From: Merdibacter sp965119685
GTDB lineage: Bacteria > Bacillota_I > Bacilli_A > Erysipelotrichales > Erysipelotrichaceae
Length of the DNA stretch: 64,000 nucleotides
Reading direction: 5' to 3'
Assembly: GCA_965119685.1 (NCBI GenBank)
Contig: OZ221971.1
Span: forward strand, 1,674,001-1,738,000
Part shown: one piece after another, positions 26,023 to 35,677 of the stretch
Position numbering within the stretch: position 1 is the stretch's first letter
Layout of the letters: every line of letters begins with the position of its first letter
Position numbers and translations under genes: made by a program
The notes under the pieces: generated by a model
What the model was told of the DNA's origin: nothing
The model's database searches: none
The model's input: only the letters and a program-made list of their open reading frames with translations

Positions 26023-26661
26023 TTATCCAGCTTCGAGTGTCTTTTGTTTTTTCATCTTGGTGCTCTTGATGACTTTCTGACGGGAGAATTCTTCCCTCTC
26101 CTTCTCTTCCAGCGCCTCAGTGATGAATTTAATATCATGCTCAAAGCCTGGAATCACAATATTCTTCAATGCGTTAGCCCGCTTTTGTGACTTGCGGATC
26201 GCATTTGCCAAACGATAGACGCCATTTTCCACCTCAACCAGCGTGACCGTCAGCTTTTTTACTTCATGGAAGCACTGATATGCGTAATCCAGCTTGGCAT
26301 TCGTCTTTTCCATGCCATAGCAGAACACCATATCCTTTTGCTCATAATGCAGCTTGGGGATCTCCACACCCATCACGCTGTGATAGGTGATGCGAATCCC
26401 GTTATCGATCGGAATGGCCTCAGCCAGATCGCTGATGACACCCTGCGTGATATTGGCCTCCTGTAACGCCAGATAAGCCTGCTGATACGTATCGGTAATC
26501 TGTTCTCTCAGCAAGCGAACATCCTCGACTAACTCCATCATCTCTCTGGTGAGAATATTCCGTTTGCGATCCATCAGCTCATAGCCCATCTTTGCCAACG
26601 CGTTGGATTTCTTTGATGCAATTAGATTTCCTTTGGTCGGAAATACCTGTTTATTTGCCAT
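26023..26661 (-). CDS. atpD: V-type ATPase subunit D
   Basis: Central-stalk subunit that rotates inside the A3B3 head. The 212 residues form the expected N- and C-terminal coiled coils, with LKKLTVTLVEVE and the basic RKSQKRANALKNIVIPGFE segment typical of subunit D. It is the last gene of the nine-gene leftward operon, three bases after subunit B. The ribosome binding site is AAAAGGGTGAG. Confidence 0.93.
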   Translation of the reverse strand: MANKQVFPTKGNLIASKKSNALAKMGYELMDRKRNILTREMMELVEDVRLLREQITDTYQQAYLALQEANITQGVISDLAEAIPIDNGIRITYHSVMGVEIPKLHYEQKDMVFCYGMEKTNAKLDYAYQCFHEVKKLTVTLVEVENGVYRLANAIRKSQKRANALKNIVIPGFEHDIKFITEALEEKEREEFSRQKVIKSTKMKKQKTLEAG

Positions 26662-26663
26662 GA

Positions 26664-28106
26664 TTACTCACCCTTTTCAGCCAATTCCTTGATAATCGGT
26701 CCTTTGGTGATGGCAAAACGCTGATATGCGCGCGCTTGATCGTAGTGCTCTTTCAGCACCTCATCATCGATACGGTCTAATTCCGTGCGCGGGAGAATGC
26801 TGAGCAAATCCCAGCCCAGATCCAGCGTTTCCGCAATGGAACGGTTGGAATCAAAGCCTTGGTTCAGGAAGTGCTCCTCAAACAAAGAACCAAACGACAT
26901 ATACTGTTTATCGATGTCGCTGAGCTCATCCTCACCGATGACGCTGGCAAGCGAACGAGCATCCTGTACCTTGGCATACGCCGCAAACAGCTGATTATTC
27001 ACATCGGAATGATCCTTGCGGGTATATCCCTCACCGATGCCATCCTTCATCAAGCGTGACAAAGAAGGCAGCACGCCAATCGGCGGATAGACGCCCATCT
27101 GATTCAGGTTACGATCCAGCACGATCTGCCCTTCGGTGATGTAGCCGGTCAAATCCGGAATCGGATGTGTGATGTCATCGTTTGGCATCGTCAGAATCGG
27201 AATCTGCGTCACAGAACCCTTTGCACCTTTCATGATGCCTGCACGCTCATACATGGATGCCAGATCGGAATAGAGATAGCCTGGATACCCCTTTCGTCCC
27301 GGAATCTCCCCTTTGCTGCTGGAGAACTCGCGCAGTGCTTCACAATAAGAGGTAATATCGGTCAGGATGACCAATACATGCATATCATGTTCGTATGCGA
27401 GATATTCGGCTGCTGTCAGCGCACAGCGAGGCGTCAGCGTACGTTCGATGATCGGATCGTTGGACAAGTTGACAAACATGACGACATGGTCCATGACCCC
27501 CGCTTCTTCAAACGAACGGCGGAAATAGTCGGCAACGTCATTTTTGACGCCCATCGCCGCAAAGACGATACAGAAGTTTTTACCATCGCCGTCAGAGATC
27601 TTCGCCTGCTTTACGAGCTGTACCGCCAACTCGTTGTGCGGCATACCCGATCCGGAAAAGATCGGCAGCTTTTGCCCGCGGATCAAAGTCATCAGCGCGT
27701 CAATGCTCGATATTCCCGTATTGATATAGTTACGCGGGTATACGCGCGCTACCGGATTCAGCGGCTGTCCGTTGATATCTGCACTCTTTTCGGCATACAG
27801 CTCTCCCAAGCCGTCGATCGGCTTGCCGCTGCCGTTGAACACACGTCCTAATAGCTCCTTGGAAAGCGCTAGCTCCATCGGCTTCCCCTTAAACTGCGTC
27901 TTCGTGTTCGTTAAACTGAGTCCCGTCGTTCCTTCAAATACCTGAATGGCGGCCATTTCACCCTCCAACGAAACGACGCGGCCTAAGCGGGAGCTGCCAT
28001 CTGCACAGCGCAGCTCTACCACCTCTTCAAAACCGACGCCTTTGACATGGTCGAGAAATACCAGTGGTCCGTTGATTTCTTTTAAACCGATATATTGTAG
28101 ACTCAT
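26664..28106 (-). CDS. atpB: V-type ATPase subunit B
   Basis: Non-catalytic nucleotide-binding subunit of the A3B3 hexamer. It has the family strings IFSGSGMPHNELA in place of a canonical P-loop, MNYVEYLAYE-type spacing (LTAAEYLAYEHDMHVLVILTD) and GYPGYLYSDLASMYERAG. The length of 480 residues is slightly long for the family. It lies between A and D in the usual order. Confidence 0.95.
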   Translation of the reverse strand: MSLQYIGLKEINGPLVFLDHVKGVGFEEVVELRCADGSSRLGRVVSLEGEMAAIQVFEGTTGLSLTNTKTQFKGKPMELALSKELLGRVFNGSGKPIDGLGELYAEKSADINGQPLNPVARVYPRNYINTGISSIDALMTLIRGQKLPIFSGSGMPHNELAVQLVKQAKISDGDGKNFCIVFAAMGVKNDVADYFRRSFEEAGVMDHVVMFVNLSNDPIIERTLTPRCALTAAEYLAYEHDMHVLVILTDITSYCEALREFSSSKGEIPGRKGYPGYLYSDLASMYERAGIMKGAKGSVTQIPILTMPNDDITHPIPDLTGYITEGQIVLDRNLNQMGVYPPIGVLPSLSRLMKDGIGEGYTRKDHSDVNNQLFAAYAKVQDARSLASVIGEDELSDIDKQYMSFGSLFEEHFLNQGFDSNRSIAETLDLGWDLLSILPRTELDRIDDEVLKEHYDQARAYQRFAITKGPIIKELAEKGE

Positions 28107-28118
28107 CGCATTTCCCTC

Positions 28119-29873
28119 CTATTCCTTGCGGCTGTTGATCGCTTCGTCGATTTTCGTCACATAATCGTCAAACAGCTCCAGCCGATCGTTTGGCACGTCG
28201 TATTTCATCTTGGTGACCATCTCGAAAATACCGCTTGCCGTAATGGTTCTCAGCAGCATGCCATCTCCGATCGCTTCCTTGCAGCGCTGATATAAATACA
28301 GAATCGTATCCATCATCCGCATCTGCTTTGCTAAAGGCACATAGGTATCCTCCTGATGGAAAGCGTTTTGCTGCAAATAGCCGACACGGATGACCTTGCA
28401 GATCTCAATGATGAGCTTTTGATCCTCCGGTAATACATCGCTGCCGATCAGCTTTACGATCTCCATCAGCTTGCTCTCCTCGGCTAACAGGCTCATCAGC
28501 TCCTGACGGCTGCGCAAGAAGCGCGGGTCGACGTTGCGGTTATACCAGCGCGCCAAATCGCTGACATACTCGGAATAGCTTTCGTTCCAGTTGATGGCAA
28601 AATAGTGACGGGCATATGCCAAGGATTTGTCCAAAGCCCAAAAGCAGCGCACGAATCGCTTCGTATTTTGTGTGACCGGCTCGGAGAAGTCGTTGCCCTG
28701 CGGCGACACGGCGCCGATGATCGAAACGCTTCCCTCTTGATCGTTTAACGTCTGCACATAGCCGGCACGCTCATAGAATTGCGAGAGTCTGGATGGCAGA
28801 TAGGCCGGGAAGCCTTCCTCTGCCGGCATCTCCTCCAGACGTCCGCTGATCTCGCGCAGCGCCTCCGCCCAGCGGGAGGTGGAATCGGCCATAATGGCGA
28901 CATGATAGCCCATATCGCGGTAATATTCCGCTAATGTCAAGCCGGTGTAAATGCTTGCCTCACGGGCGGCAACCGGCATATTGCTCGTGTTGGCGATCAG
29001 CACCGTGCGGTCGGTCAGCGGTCGATTGCTCTTTGGGTCGATCAGCTCAGAAAACTCCTCCAGCACCTGTGTCATCTCGTTGCCGCGCTCTCCGCAGCCG
29101 ACATAGACGATGATATCCGCATCGCACCATTTTGCCAACTGATGCTGCGTCATCGTCTTTCCGGTACCGAAACCGCCCGGAATTGCCGCCGTACCGCCCT
29201 TGGCAATCGGAAACAGCGTATCGAATATGCGCTGTCCGGTGATGAGAGGAATGCTGATCGGCAGACGCTGAGCGATCGGCCGTGCCTGCTTGATCGGCCA
29301 CTCCTGCGTCAGATCGAGCGAATGAATTTCTCCGTAGGCATCTTTCACCTGTAAAATCTCATCGTGGATGCGATAGCTGCCATCATTCGCCGCAAAGACG
29401 ACCTCGCCCTCCAGCGTTACCGGAATCATGCATCGGTGTTCGATCAGATCAGTTTCCGGCAGCGTTGCATAGATCATTCCGCCCTTGACATGGTCGCCTA
29501 TCGCCGCGTGTACCTTCACCTGCCAAAGCGCTTCTTCATCAAGCGCAGACACATCGCTTCCGGTAGCGATAAACGCACCGGAGCGCTTGGCGATCTCTTG
29601 CAGGGGACGTTCGATTCCATCAAAGATATTGCGCAGAATGCCGGGACCCAGTGTAACGGAGATCGGCTTGCCGCTTCCCTCTACCACTTCCCCCGGCTGA
29701 AGTCCGGTCGTGGATTCATAAACCTGAATCGTCGTAGCGTCACGGCTGACGCTGATCACCTCTCCCATCAGCCGCTGCTTTCCGACAAATACCTTTTCCA
29801 GCATGGAAAAAGCAGTTGCTCCGCGCACTTTTACAACTGGACCGTTAATTGAATAAATCTCATTTTCAACCAC
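28119..29873 (-). CDS. atpA: V-type ATPase catalytic subunit A
   Basis: Catalytic subunit that hydrolyses or makes ATP. The P-loop is GGFGTGKTMTQ near residue 234. The non-homologous insertion specific to V/A-type A subunits lies before it (about residues 110-200). SRWAEALREISGRLEEMPAEEGFPAYL is characteristic. The 584 residues are normal. There is no sign of an intein. Confidence 0.96.
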   Translation of the reverse strand: MVENEIYSINGPVVKVRGATAFSMLEKVFVGKQRLMGEVISVSRDATTIQVYESTTGLQPGEVVEGSGKPISVTLGPGILRNIFDGIERPLQEIAKRSGAFIATGSDVSALDEEALWQVKVHAAIGDHVKGGMIYATLPETDLIEHRCMIPVTLEGEVVFAANDGSYRIHDEILQVKDAYGEIHSLDLTQEWPIKQARPIAQRLPISIPLITGQRIFDTLFPIAKGGTAAIPGGFGTGKTMTQHQLAKWCDADIIVYVGCGERGNEMTQVLEEFSELIDPKSNRPLTDRTVLIANTSNMPVAAREASIYTGLTLAEYYRDMGYHVAIMADSTSRWAEALREISGRLEEMPAEEGFPAYLPSRLSQFYERAGYVQTLNDQEGSVSIIGAVSPQGNDFSEPVTQNTKRFVRCFWALDKSLAYARHYFAINWNESYSEYVSDLARWYNRNVDPRFLRSRQELMSLLAEESKLMEIVKLIGSDVLPEDQKLIIEICKVIRVGYLQQNAFHQEDTYVPLAKQMRMMDTILYLYQRCKEAIGDGMLLRTITASGIFEMVTKMKYDVPNDRLELFDDYVTKIDEAINSRKE

Positions 29874-29896
29874 GTTATCACCTCATTTCCCATGAA

Positions 29897-30493
29897 TCAT
29901 TTTACGAACAGACCGGAGTTTTGATAAAACCACTCTTTTTGTTCACTGAGACGGGCATCGAAGGTCTCATCGACGACGATACCGCTCTGTAGGCTGACCA
30001 GACGCAGACCGCCGTAGCGGATTTCCTCATCCACCTGAACATCCACCTCTTCACCGTACGCCCTGCGGATGCGCTGGGCATAGGATGCGTCCGCCTTGCG
30101 CAGATAGATGGTCACATTAGGATAGCCTGCCTGCGCCATCGCACTCGCCTGCGACTCCAGCAGCGCCCCATACTGCGCTTCTTGTGTATATTGCTGAATC
30201 TTCTCTATCACTTCGCTGAACACCGTATTTGCCAATTCGCTGCGCTTTTGCATCAGCCGGCGATCCGTTTGATCGCGCAGGCGGCTCAAGCGAACGGTAT
30301 ATTCGCTTTGCAGCTCGCGCAGCTCCTGTTCACAGGCTGCGTCTGCGTCTTTCTTAGCGCTCTGCTCCATCTTTGCAAGCGTCGATGAGCGAATCTCGTT
30401 GATCTCCTCGTCCAGCTGCTGCATCTGCATATCGCTGACACGGCGGATTTCATCGCGGAAATACTGTTCCAGCTTATCCTTTTCATATAGCAT
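29897..30493 (-). CDS. atpE: V-type ATPase subunit E
   Basis: Peripheral-stalk subunit. A long N-terminal coiled coil (residues 1-100) is followed by the compact C-terminal domain that binds the head, ending with GGLRLVSLQSGIVVDETFDARL. The ATG at 30493 follows AGGTGA. In many operons E precedes C and F; here F precedes E. Confidence 0.85.
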   Translation of the reverse strand: MLYEKDKLEQYFRDEIRRVSDMQMQQLDEEINEIRSSTLAKMEQSAKKDADAACEQELRELQSEYTVRLSRLRDQTDRRLMQKRSELANTVFSEVIEKIQQYTQEAQYGALLESQASAMAQAGYPNVTIYLRKADASYAQRIRRAYGEEVDVQVDEEIRYGGLRLVSLQSGIVVDETFDARLSEQKEWFYQNSGLFVK

Positions 30494-30503
30494 GGCAATC
30501 ACC

Positions 30504-30812
30504 TCACAGTTTCACGCCGATCGCTTCACTCACATAACCGTCGATGGTCTCGCCGATTTTAGCGGAACCATGACGATCGGGAATCTCCTCGATCAGCGGC
30601 TTTTTTACTTGCAGCTTTAATTCAGAGATGACATCGGGACAGGTCTCCACCAGTTTGCTCGTCATCAATATCACAGCGACATCTTCCATATGCATCGCCT
30701 TTTCCAACGCCTCCAGCACCTCGTGGCGTTCATGGACGACGACACCTTCAATGCCGGCTAAGCGAAGTCCCATCTGCGTATCAATGTTATCGCTGAGCAG
30801 GAAGAACTTCAT
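30504..30812 (-). CDS. atpF: V-type ATPase subunit F
   Basis: Small Rossmann-like subunit bound to the central shaft, 102 residues. It begins with MKFFLLSDNIDTQMGLRLAGI and has VAVILMTSKLVE, both typical. It is encoded between K and E. Confidence 0.88.
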   Translation of the reverse strand: MKFFLLSDNIDTQMGLRLAGIEGVVVHERHEVLEALEKAMHMEDVAVILMTSKLVETCPDVISELKLQVKKPLIEEIPDRHGSAKIGETIDGYVSEAIGVKL

Positions 30813-30832
30813 CGTATCTCCCCTTTCCCTGA

Positions 30833-31279
30833 TTAAAGCTTCATGAAGATCATGATGATGGAGATCAACAGACCGTAGATAGCGACACCCTCACCCATGG
30901 CAACGAAGATCATCGCCTTACCGAAGTTCTCCTTGTTCTCAGAGAAAGCACCGATTGCAGCCGGAGCGGCAAAGGCAACGGCGATACCGGCGCCTAAGGC
31001 GGAAAGACCGGTTGCTAATGCAGCGGCTAAGAAACCCAATCCCTGCGCGATAGACCCCTGCATCGCATCAGCGGCGGAAGCGGCTTCGGCAGCCTGTACC
31101 TTATAAGCAGAGAACAGCACGATGCCCAAGCAGACACCGAAGAACATGCAGATGTGCGAAGTCAGGCGCACCTTTGCACCCTTGACAGTCGTCTTGCCGC
31201 GGATCACCTTGATGAGCGGCACAAAGATCAATACGAGCATAACGAGCGGCAGCAGCATTTCCATTGGACTTAACAACAT
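30833..31279 (-). CDS. atpK: V-type ATPase proteolipid subunit K
   Basis: Rotor-ring subunit that carries the ion. The C-terminal Gly/Ala-rich hairpin (about residues 80-148) contains the essential glutamate in VAMGEGVAIYGLL. The two preceding hydrophobic segments (about 5-25 and 45-63) are not Gly-rich and have no carboxylate, unlike the duplicated hairpin of Enterococcus NtpK. The residue after the glutamate is glycine, so the hydroxyl ligand of typical sodium sites is not at that place. The coupling ion cannot be settled from this. Confidence 0.9.
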   Translation of the reverse strand: MLLSPMEMLLPLVMLVLIFVPLIKVIRGKTTVKGAKVRLTSHICMFFGVCLGIVLFSAYKVQAAEAASAADAMQGSIAQGLGFLAAALATGLSALGAGIAVAFAAPAAIGAFSENKENFGKAMIFVAMGEGVAIYGLLISIIMIFMKL

Positions 31280-31295
31280 AAAAGATACCTCCTAA

Positions 31296-33221
31296 TCATT
31301 CTTCCTTCAATGCGGTAAACGCAATTCCATTTCCGTTAAAATAACGGGAAAACATCTCATAGAACTGTAAACGCAGGACCTGAATACCGACGACCAGTCC
31401 TTCTAAGCACATGACGAGCACATTTCCGAATACGCCGATCACCACTGCGGCAATTCCGCCGCTCATCTCCATGATCATCGTAACCGCCATCATCATGCCG
31501 GCATGCGACAGTACGAAACCGCCGACACGAAGATAGGAAATCGTGTTCGTAATATAAGATAAGCAAATTTCAAAAAGCTCGAAAAAGCCTTCGACAAAGA
31601 ATGCACCAAAGCCATCCGGGAACATCTTTCCATGATGCAGCTTGCGCGTGAGCGGTTCCTTTAAGAACACGAGCGCTAAAGGCAGGACAATCAGCGCTAA
31701 AACATAGACTGTGTTGAATACCGGAATGCCAAACAGCGCAGTCAATACGGCGCCGAGGGCTACGGCAGCATAGAAGATGAAACCGGCGACACCGTTTTGT
31801 GAGAACCAGAATTCTCCCATATCGCGTTTGCGAAATTGCAGCAGCATATTGAGCGCCATGCTAAACAGGTTCAATACGACGCCGATGCCGACAGCCATCA
31901 TCAGCAGCGGCAGGATGAACTCGCTGCTCATCACTTCGATCGGCTTTTCACTGAGACCAAGCAGCGCATGATACAGCGGGTTGAGCAAAGTCTCATTACC
32001 GAAAACCGATCCGAAGATAAAGCCGAAGAGCGTGGAGAAGATGCCGATGCGCACCATGATCTCTCCCAGCTGCATCTTCTTGTAACGGCTTAACAGAGCG
32101 CCGACGATCATCACGACAATTCCCTGCCCTACATCACCGAACATGATACCAAAGAGCAGTGAATATATGATGGCGACAATCGGCACCGGGTCCAGTCCGT
32201 CATAGTCGGGGATGCCATACATCTCGACAAACATTACGAACGGCCTGGCAAACCACCCATTCTTGAGCTTCGTCGGAGGGTCCAGCCGCTTGTCGCTGTG
32301 TGCCGGACGCACTTCGATCTCCACCTCCTTCAGCTGGGCAAACGAATCTTTCAAGCGTGATACGTCGGCAGCGTCTACAAAACCAGTAATGGAAAAGCGC
32401 TGACCTAAGCCGACAACATACTTTCTGGCGATGAAAGTTCGGTCGAGAAACTCCAGCTCACCCTTGATCTTCGCCATTTCCTCCCGGCATTCATCCTTTA
32501 ATTTTGTGATGACCTCATCGACATGCAGCACCTGTTTTTCATCGTTCTCGATCTCATCCAACAGCGTCTGCGCAGCGTTTTCCGGTGTGCCATGCACGAA
32601 CTCCGGAATGCGGATACGCTCAAAATACAGTGAGGAGAAAACGTTATCGACATCTTCCTCATATTTCTCGCTCGTCAGATAGATACACCAGCTGTACGTA
32701 TCATCCTGTGAAAACGACTTGAATACAAAAGGACGGTTGCGGTAATAACGCAGCTTTTCCACGCTGTCTAAAGGCAAGCGGCCAAAGCGGAATTTAATAT
32801 ACTTGCAATCATAGAGATCGTCCAAATTCAGATCGATACGCTCGATGTTTTTAATCGTCACCAGCGCATCCTTGTTTTCCTCAATGACCTTTTTCAGCTC
32901 CTTACGGACATTGTTGGCATCCAGAAAGCGCTGATAGACACTTTCCATATATTCTTTCATGCCACTAAGATCATACTCTTTTTCACGCATTGCGATCTTC
33001 GGCATCTCCAGCTGCATATCGCTGCAGATCTCCTTGAATCGGGAAAGTACCTCGCTGACCGGGTTCTCTTCATCCATGCTCGTCAACCCATGTACGGTAT
33101 CGATGAAGCGAGCGGCCGGCTCGGGATGAAAATAATCCAGATCGACAAATTTCAACAGGACGTCGTCCAGATATTCCTTTTCCCCGCTGATGTTGATCAG
33201 CTTCATTTTTGCGATCGCCAT
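31296..33221 (-). CDS. atpI: V-type ATPase membrane subunit I
   Basis: Subunit a homologue that forms the ion half-channels. The soluble N-terminal half (about residues 1-330) is followed by some seven or eight transmembrane segments, with the conserved GIMFGDVGQG motif and SYLRVGGFVLSHAGMM near the C terminus. The ATG at 33221 is seven bases after AAAGGAG and is preferred to the one at 33227. The length of 641 residues is normal. Confidence 0.94.
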   Translation of the reverse strand: MAIAKMKLINISGEKEYLDDVLLKFVDLDYFHPEPAARFIDTVHGLTSMDEENPVSEVLSRFKEICSDMQLEMPKIAMREKEYDLSGMKEYMESVYQRFLDANNVRKELKKVIEENKDALVTIKNIERIDLNLDDLYDCKYIKFRFGRLPLDSVEKLRYYRNRPFVFKSFSQDDTYSWCIYLTSEKYEEDVDNVFSSLYFERIRIPEFVHGTPENAAQTLLDEIENDEKQVLHVDEVITKLKDECREEMAKIKGELEFLDRTFIARKYVVGLGQRFSITGFVDAADVSRLKDSFAQLKEVEIEVRPAHSDKRLDPPTKLKNGWFARPFVMFVEMYGIPDYDGLDPVPIVAIIYSLLFGIMFGDVGQGIVVMIVGALLSRYKKMQLGEIMVRIGIFSTLFGFIFGSVFGNETLLNPLYHALLGLSEKPIEVMSSEFILPLLMMAVGIGVVLNLFSMALNMLLQFRKRDMGEFWFSQNGVAGFIFYAAVALGAVLTALFGIPVFNTVYVLALIVLPLALVFLKEPLTRKLHHGKMFPDGFGAFFVEGFFELFEICLSYITNTISYLRVGGFVLSHAGMMMAVTMIMEMSGGIAAVVIGVFGNVLVMCLEGLVVGIQVLRLQFYEMFSRYFNGNGIAFTALKEE

Positions 33222-33247
33222 AGTCATACTCCTTTCTTTCTAACCAT

Positions 33248-34285
33248 TTAGTAAATCAGCATTTCTGCAATCGTATCACTGTCCACCTGATAGCGGACAC
33301 CCTCGATGATACGGACGATATTGGTGAGCTCCGTCTTCTGTAATGCGACATAGGCGGAGAATACCACCGGCGCCTTCTGTGAGTAGTACAGCTTGCGCTT
33401 TGCATCGCGGTGGCGAAGCTTGTCCATGATCCACTCGATGTTATTGTCGGCGTCATCAAAACGCAGATGATAACGGGAATCCGCAAGCATTTTCTGAAAT
33501 TCGCGATCATCCTGTGCCTCGATCATCTCCATCAGCTTTGCTTTGCGGATACGGCCCTCTATCGGGATCATCGACTCCAAAATGACTTGGCGCGATACGT
33601 TGTAATAGCGTTTAAAACGATAGATCTTCGCCAGATTTTTCAATTCGATATCCAGGGTGTGCATCTCTAAAAGATCCTTGCGCAGACTTCCGCTCATCGT
33701 CGTCTGCATCCGATCGATCATCCGTCTATAATAAGCGCGGATCAGCGCGGCTTCACATCCGGCATAATCGATGTGGTTTTCCCTGCCCTTGTTCACGCGG
33801 TAAGGTAGCAAAATACTGTGATAGTACGTCTTTTTCACGACGTCCAAAAGATCGTCATAGCAGCGAACGGCACCCATCTTCCTCAGATCGTAGCTGAAGT
33901 ATTCACGCATGAAAAAGGGCAGCTGCGCAATCGCATCCGCAATGTGCCCGCTCACCAGCATGCGCAGGATGTGCAGGATGACGTCGATCTCCACCTCTTC
34001 GATAAACAGGTGATAGTATGCCTGATCCTTACCATCTGCATAGCGGTACAGCTTCACCATTTCATGGAAGAGATCCTTGCGCAGAATGTCTTCTAACTGA
34101 CCGCGGTGCACATTGTTTTCACGAACGCTTCGCAAAGCGCTACGATAATGGGTCTCCTGCTTGAGATAACCGGCGATTTCCCCAACGCTGCGCTTATGCA
34201 GCAGCTCATCATAATCACGCTTTGTGAGATGCTCTCCATACATGCTGCGCACCTTGGATATGATCGCACCAGCAGCAACAGCCAT
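33248..34285 (-). CDS. atpC: V-type ATPase subunit C
   Basis: Funnel-shaped subunit that links the central stalk to the K ring. The 345 residues form the expected helical repeats, including SKVRSMYGEHLTKRDYDELL and the conserved RAYYRRMID region. It lies before subunit I here, not after E as in Enterococcus hirae. Confidence 0.88.
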   Translation of the reverse strand: MAVAAGAIISKVRSMYGEHLTKRDYDELLHKRSVGEIAGYLKQETHYRSALRSVRENNVHRGQLEDILRKDLFHEMVKLYRYADGKDQAYYHLFIEEVEIDVILHILRMLVSGHIADAIAQLPFFMREYFSYDLRKMGAVRCYDDLLDVVKKTYYHSILLPYRVNKGRENHIDYAGCEAALIRAYYRRMIDRMQTTMSGSLRKDLLEMHTLDIELKNLAKIYRFKRYYNVSRQVILESMIPIEGRIRKAKLMEMIEAQDDREFQKMLADSRYHLRFDDADNNIEWIMDKLRHRDAKRKLYYSQKAPVVFSAYVALQKTELTNIVRIIEGVRYQVDSDTIAEMLIY

Positions 34286-34300
34286 ACGGCATCCTCCTTT

Positions 34301-34624
34301 CTAGGAACAGCTGTCCGTATGCAGACACCGCGCGATCAGCTCGCACACCCATTCTCCGCGATGCGCCTCTACCTGCTTGTTCAGCTGTTCAAGCGTGTTT
34401 TGATAGCGTACCTCTTCTAAAGCCTTCGCCTCTTCCAGCTCTTTCTCCAGCTGAGAGCGCATTTCCTCAATGCGTTTTTGACTCTCCTGCCGATACTTGG
34501 AAATGACCTCGTTACGCTTCTCCAAAACATCAAGATGAACATTGTCGCGCGCATGCAGCTTTTCGCTGACACGGCTCCTTGCAGCTCTATCCGCCTCGAC
34601 GATGTTCTTGATCAGTTCCTCCAA
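34301..34624 (-). CDS. V-type ATPase subunit G/H (peripheral stalk)
   Basis: A 107-residue protein that is almost entirely charged coiled coil, as expected for the G/H partner of subunit E. It is the first gene of the operon. The start is TTG after GGAGGTG. The assignment rests on position and coiled-coil character, since this family diverges fast. Confidence 0.75.
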   Translation of the reverse strand: MEELIKNIVEADRAARSRVSEKLHARDNVHLDVLEKRNEVISKYRQESQKRIEEMRSQLEKELEEAKALEEVRYQNTLEQLNKQVEAHRGEWVCELIARCLHTDSCS

Positions 34625-34710
34625 TGCGACAACACCTCCGTTTCACAAAAGTGCCACCGAAAAACGCTGTCGTTCTCGATGCGGACGATCGGCTTTTTCT
34701 TGGTGGTGAA

Positions 34711-34730
34711 ACAATGATCTCTATCATTGT
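34711..34730 (-). promoter_or_regulatory. Perfect hairpin or operator at the V-ATPase transcription start
   Basis: ACAATGAT and ATCATTGT around CTCT form a perfect inverted repeat. It covers about the first 20 transcribed bases. It may be an operator or a 5' stem that protects the mRNA. Confidence 0.5.
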
Positions 34731-34737
34731 ACATCTG

Positions 34738-34766
34738 ATTATAGTCCCATTGATGACATAATTCAA
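34738..34766 (-). promoter_or_regulatory. Promoter of the V-ATPase operon
   Basis: On the minus strand TTGAAT and TATAAT are separated by 17 bases. The leader to the first gene is about 105 bases. Confidence 0.7.
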
Positions 34767-34865
34767 ACGAAATATGAAGAAAATAGCGAAAATGTAAGAA
34801 TAGGAAAACACCCTCCTGTACCGTAATCGCTTACAGCTTAAAAATAGGGAGAATTCTACCAAAAT

Positions 34866-34892
34866 CCGCATTTGATTGATCAAATTCTGCGG
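34866..34892. repeat. Interrupted palindrome upstream of the V-ATPase promoter
   Basis: CCGCA-TTTGAT and ATCAAA-TGCGG arms around a short centre, with a small bulge. It is 100 bases upstream of the promoter in an otherwise featureless gap between the promoter and the trkA terminator. Confidence 0.3.
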
Positions 34893-34944
34893 TTAAAAAC
34901 GCCATATTTTCCCAATGCATCCGACAGGGCGCCTGGCAATTATA

Positions 34945-34971
34945 AGAAAAGACAGCCTGTAGCAGACTGTC
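34945..34971 (-). terminator. Terminator after trkA
   Basis: GACAGTCTG and CAGGCTGTC pair through nine bases (one G-U) with a CTA loop, then TTTTCTT on the minus strand. Confidence 0.75.
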
Positions 34972-35007
34972 CGTTTCCACCATCCTACGTTTGCCGGCGA
35001 GGGATTC

Positions 35008-35664
35008 TTAAGAATAGTCATCGACAAAGCGGCTGACGCTCTCCTCCCGGCCGATAACCGAAATCGTATCGCCTGATTGCAGCACACAGTCAGGACGTAC
35101 TTCAATATCGGTGATATCGTCATGGCGGATAGCAATGACGTTGAGCTTGTAGCGCTTGCGCAGATTCAGCTCGAGGATGGATTTACCGACCATTTGAGGA
35201 GTGACCTCCACCTCGATGATTTCAATATCGTTGCCGATGGTCAGATAGTCGACAAGATTTTCCCGCAGGATCTTTTTTGCCGTACGCAAAGCCATATCCC
35301 TTTCCGGATAGACGACATAGGCGCCCAAACGACGCAGCACCTCTCCCTGCTCCGCGCTGCTCGCTTTGGAGATGACATTGGAAACGCCGAGATTTAACAC
35401 GTTCAGCGTTACAAGGATGCTGGTCTCTACGCGGCTGCCGATGCAGATCACCGCGACATCACAATCCTGAATGCCGATGTCTTCCAGCACTTCTTTGGTG
35501 AGCTTTTGAGCGACAAAGGCATATTCGCTGTATTCGCGAAATGCACGTACGCGTTCTTCATCCATATCCACACCGATAACGTCCGCTCCGCTTTGTGCGA
35601 GCTTCGTCGCTAACGGCATGCCAAAACGGCCCAATCCGATGACAGCATATGTTTTCTTTTTCAT
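35008..35664 (-). CDS. K+ uptake regulatory subunit (TrkA/KtrA type)
   Basis: Cytoplasmic gating ring of a K+ channel-like transporter. The RCK_N domain (residues 1-130) has the NAD(H)/ATP-binding GLGRFGMPLA and an acidic strand end (VDMDEERV). The RCK_C domain (about 135-218) follows. In Bacillota, RCK_C domains of this family often bind cyclic di-AMP. It is the second gene after the TrkH-type subunit, 13 bases downstream. Confidence 0.9.
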   Translation of the reverse strand: MKKKTYAVIGLGRFGMPLATKLAQSGADVIGVDMDEERVRAFREYSEYAFVAQKLTKEVLEDIGIQDCDVAVICIGSRVETSILVTLNVLNLGVSNVISKASSAEQGEVLRRLGAYVVYPERDMALRTAKKILRENLVDYLTIGNDIEIIEVEVTPQMVGKSILELNLRKRYKLNVIAIRHDDITDIEVRPDCVLQSGDTISVIGREESVSRFVDDYS

Positions 35665-35677
35665 ACTCTTTCTCCTT

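Noticed and set aside
27165..27851. Frame of 228 codons opposite V-ATPase subunit B
   Set aside because: Entirely antisense to a strongly conserved gene, with no independent evidence.
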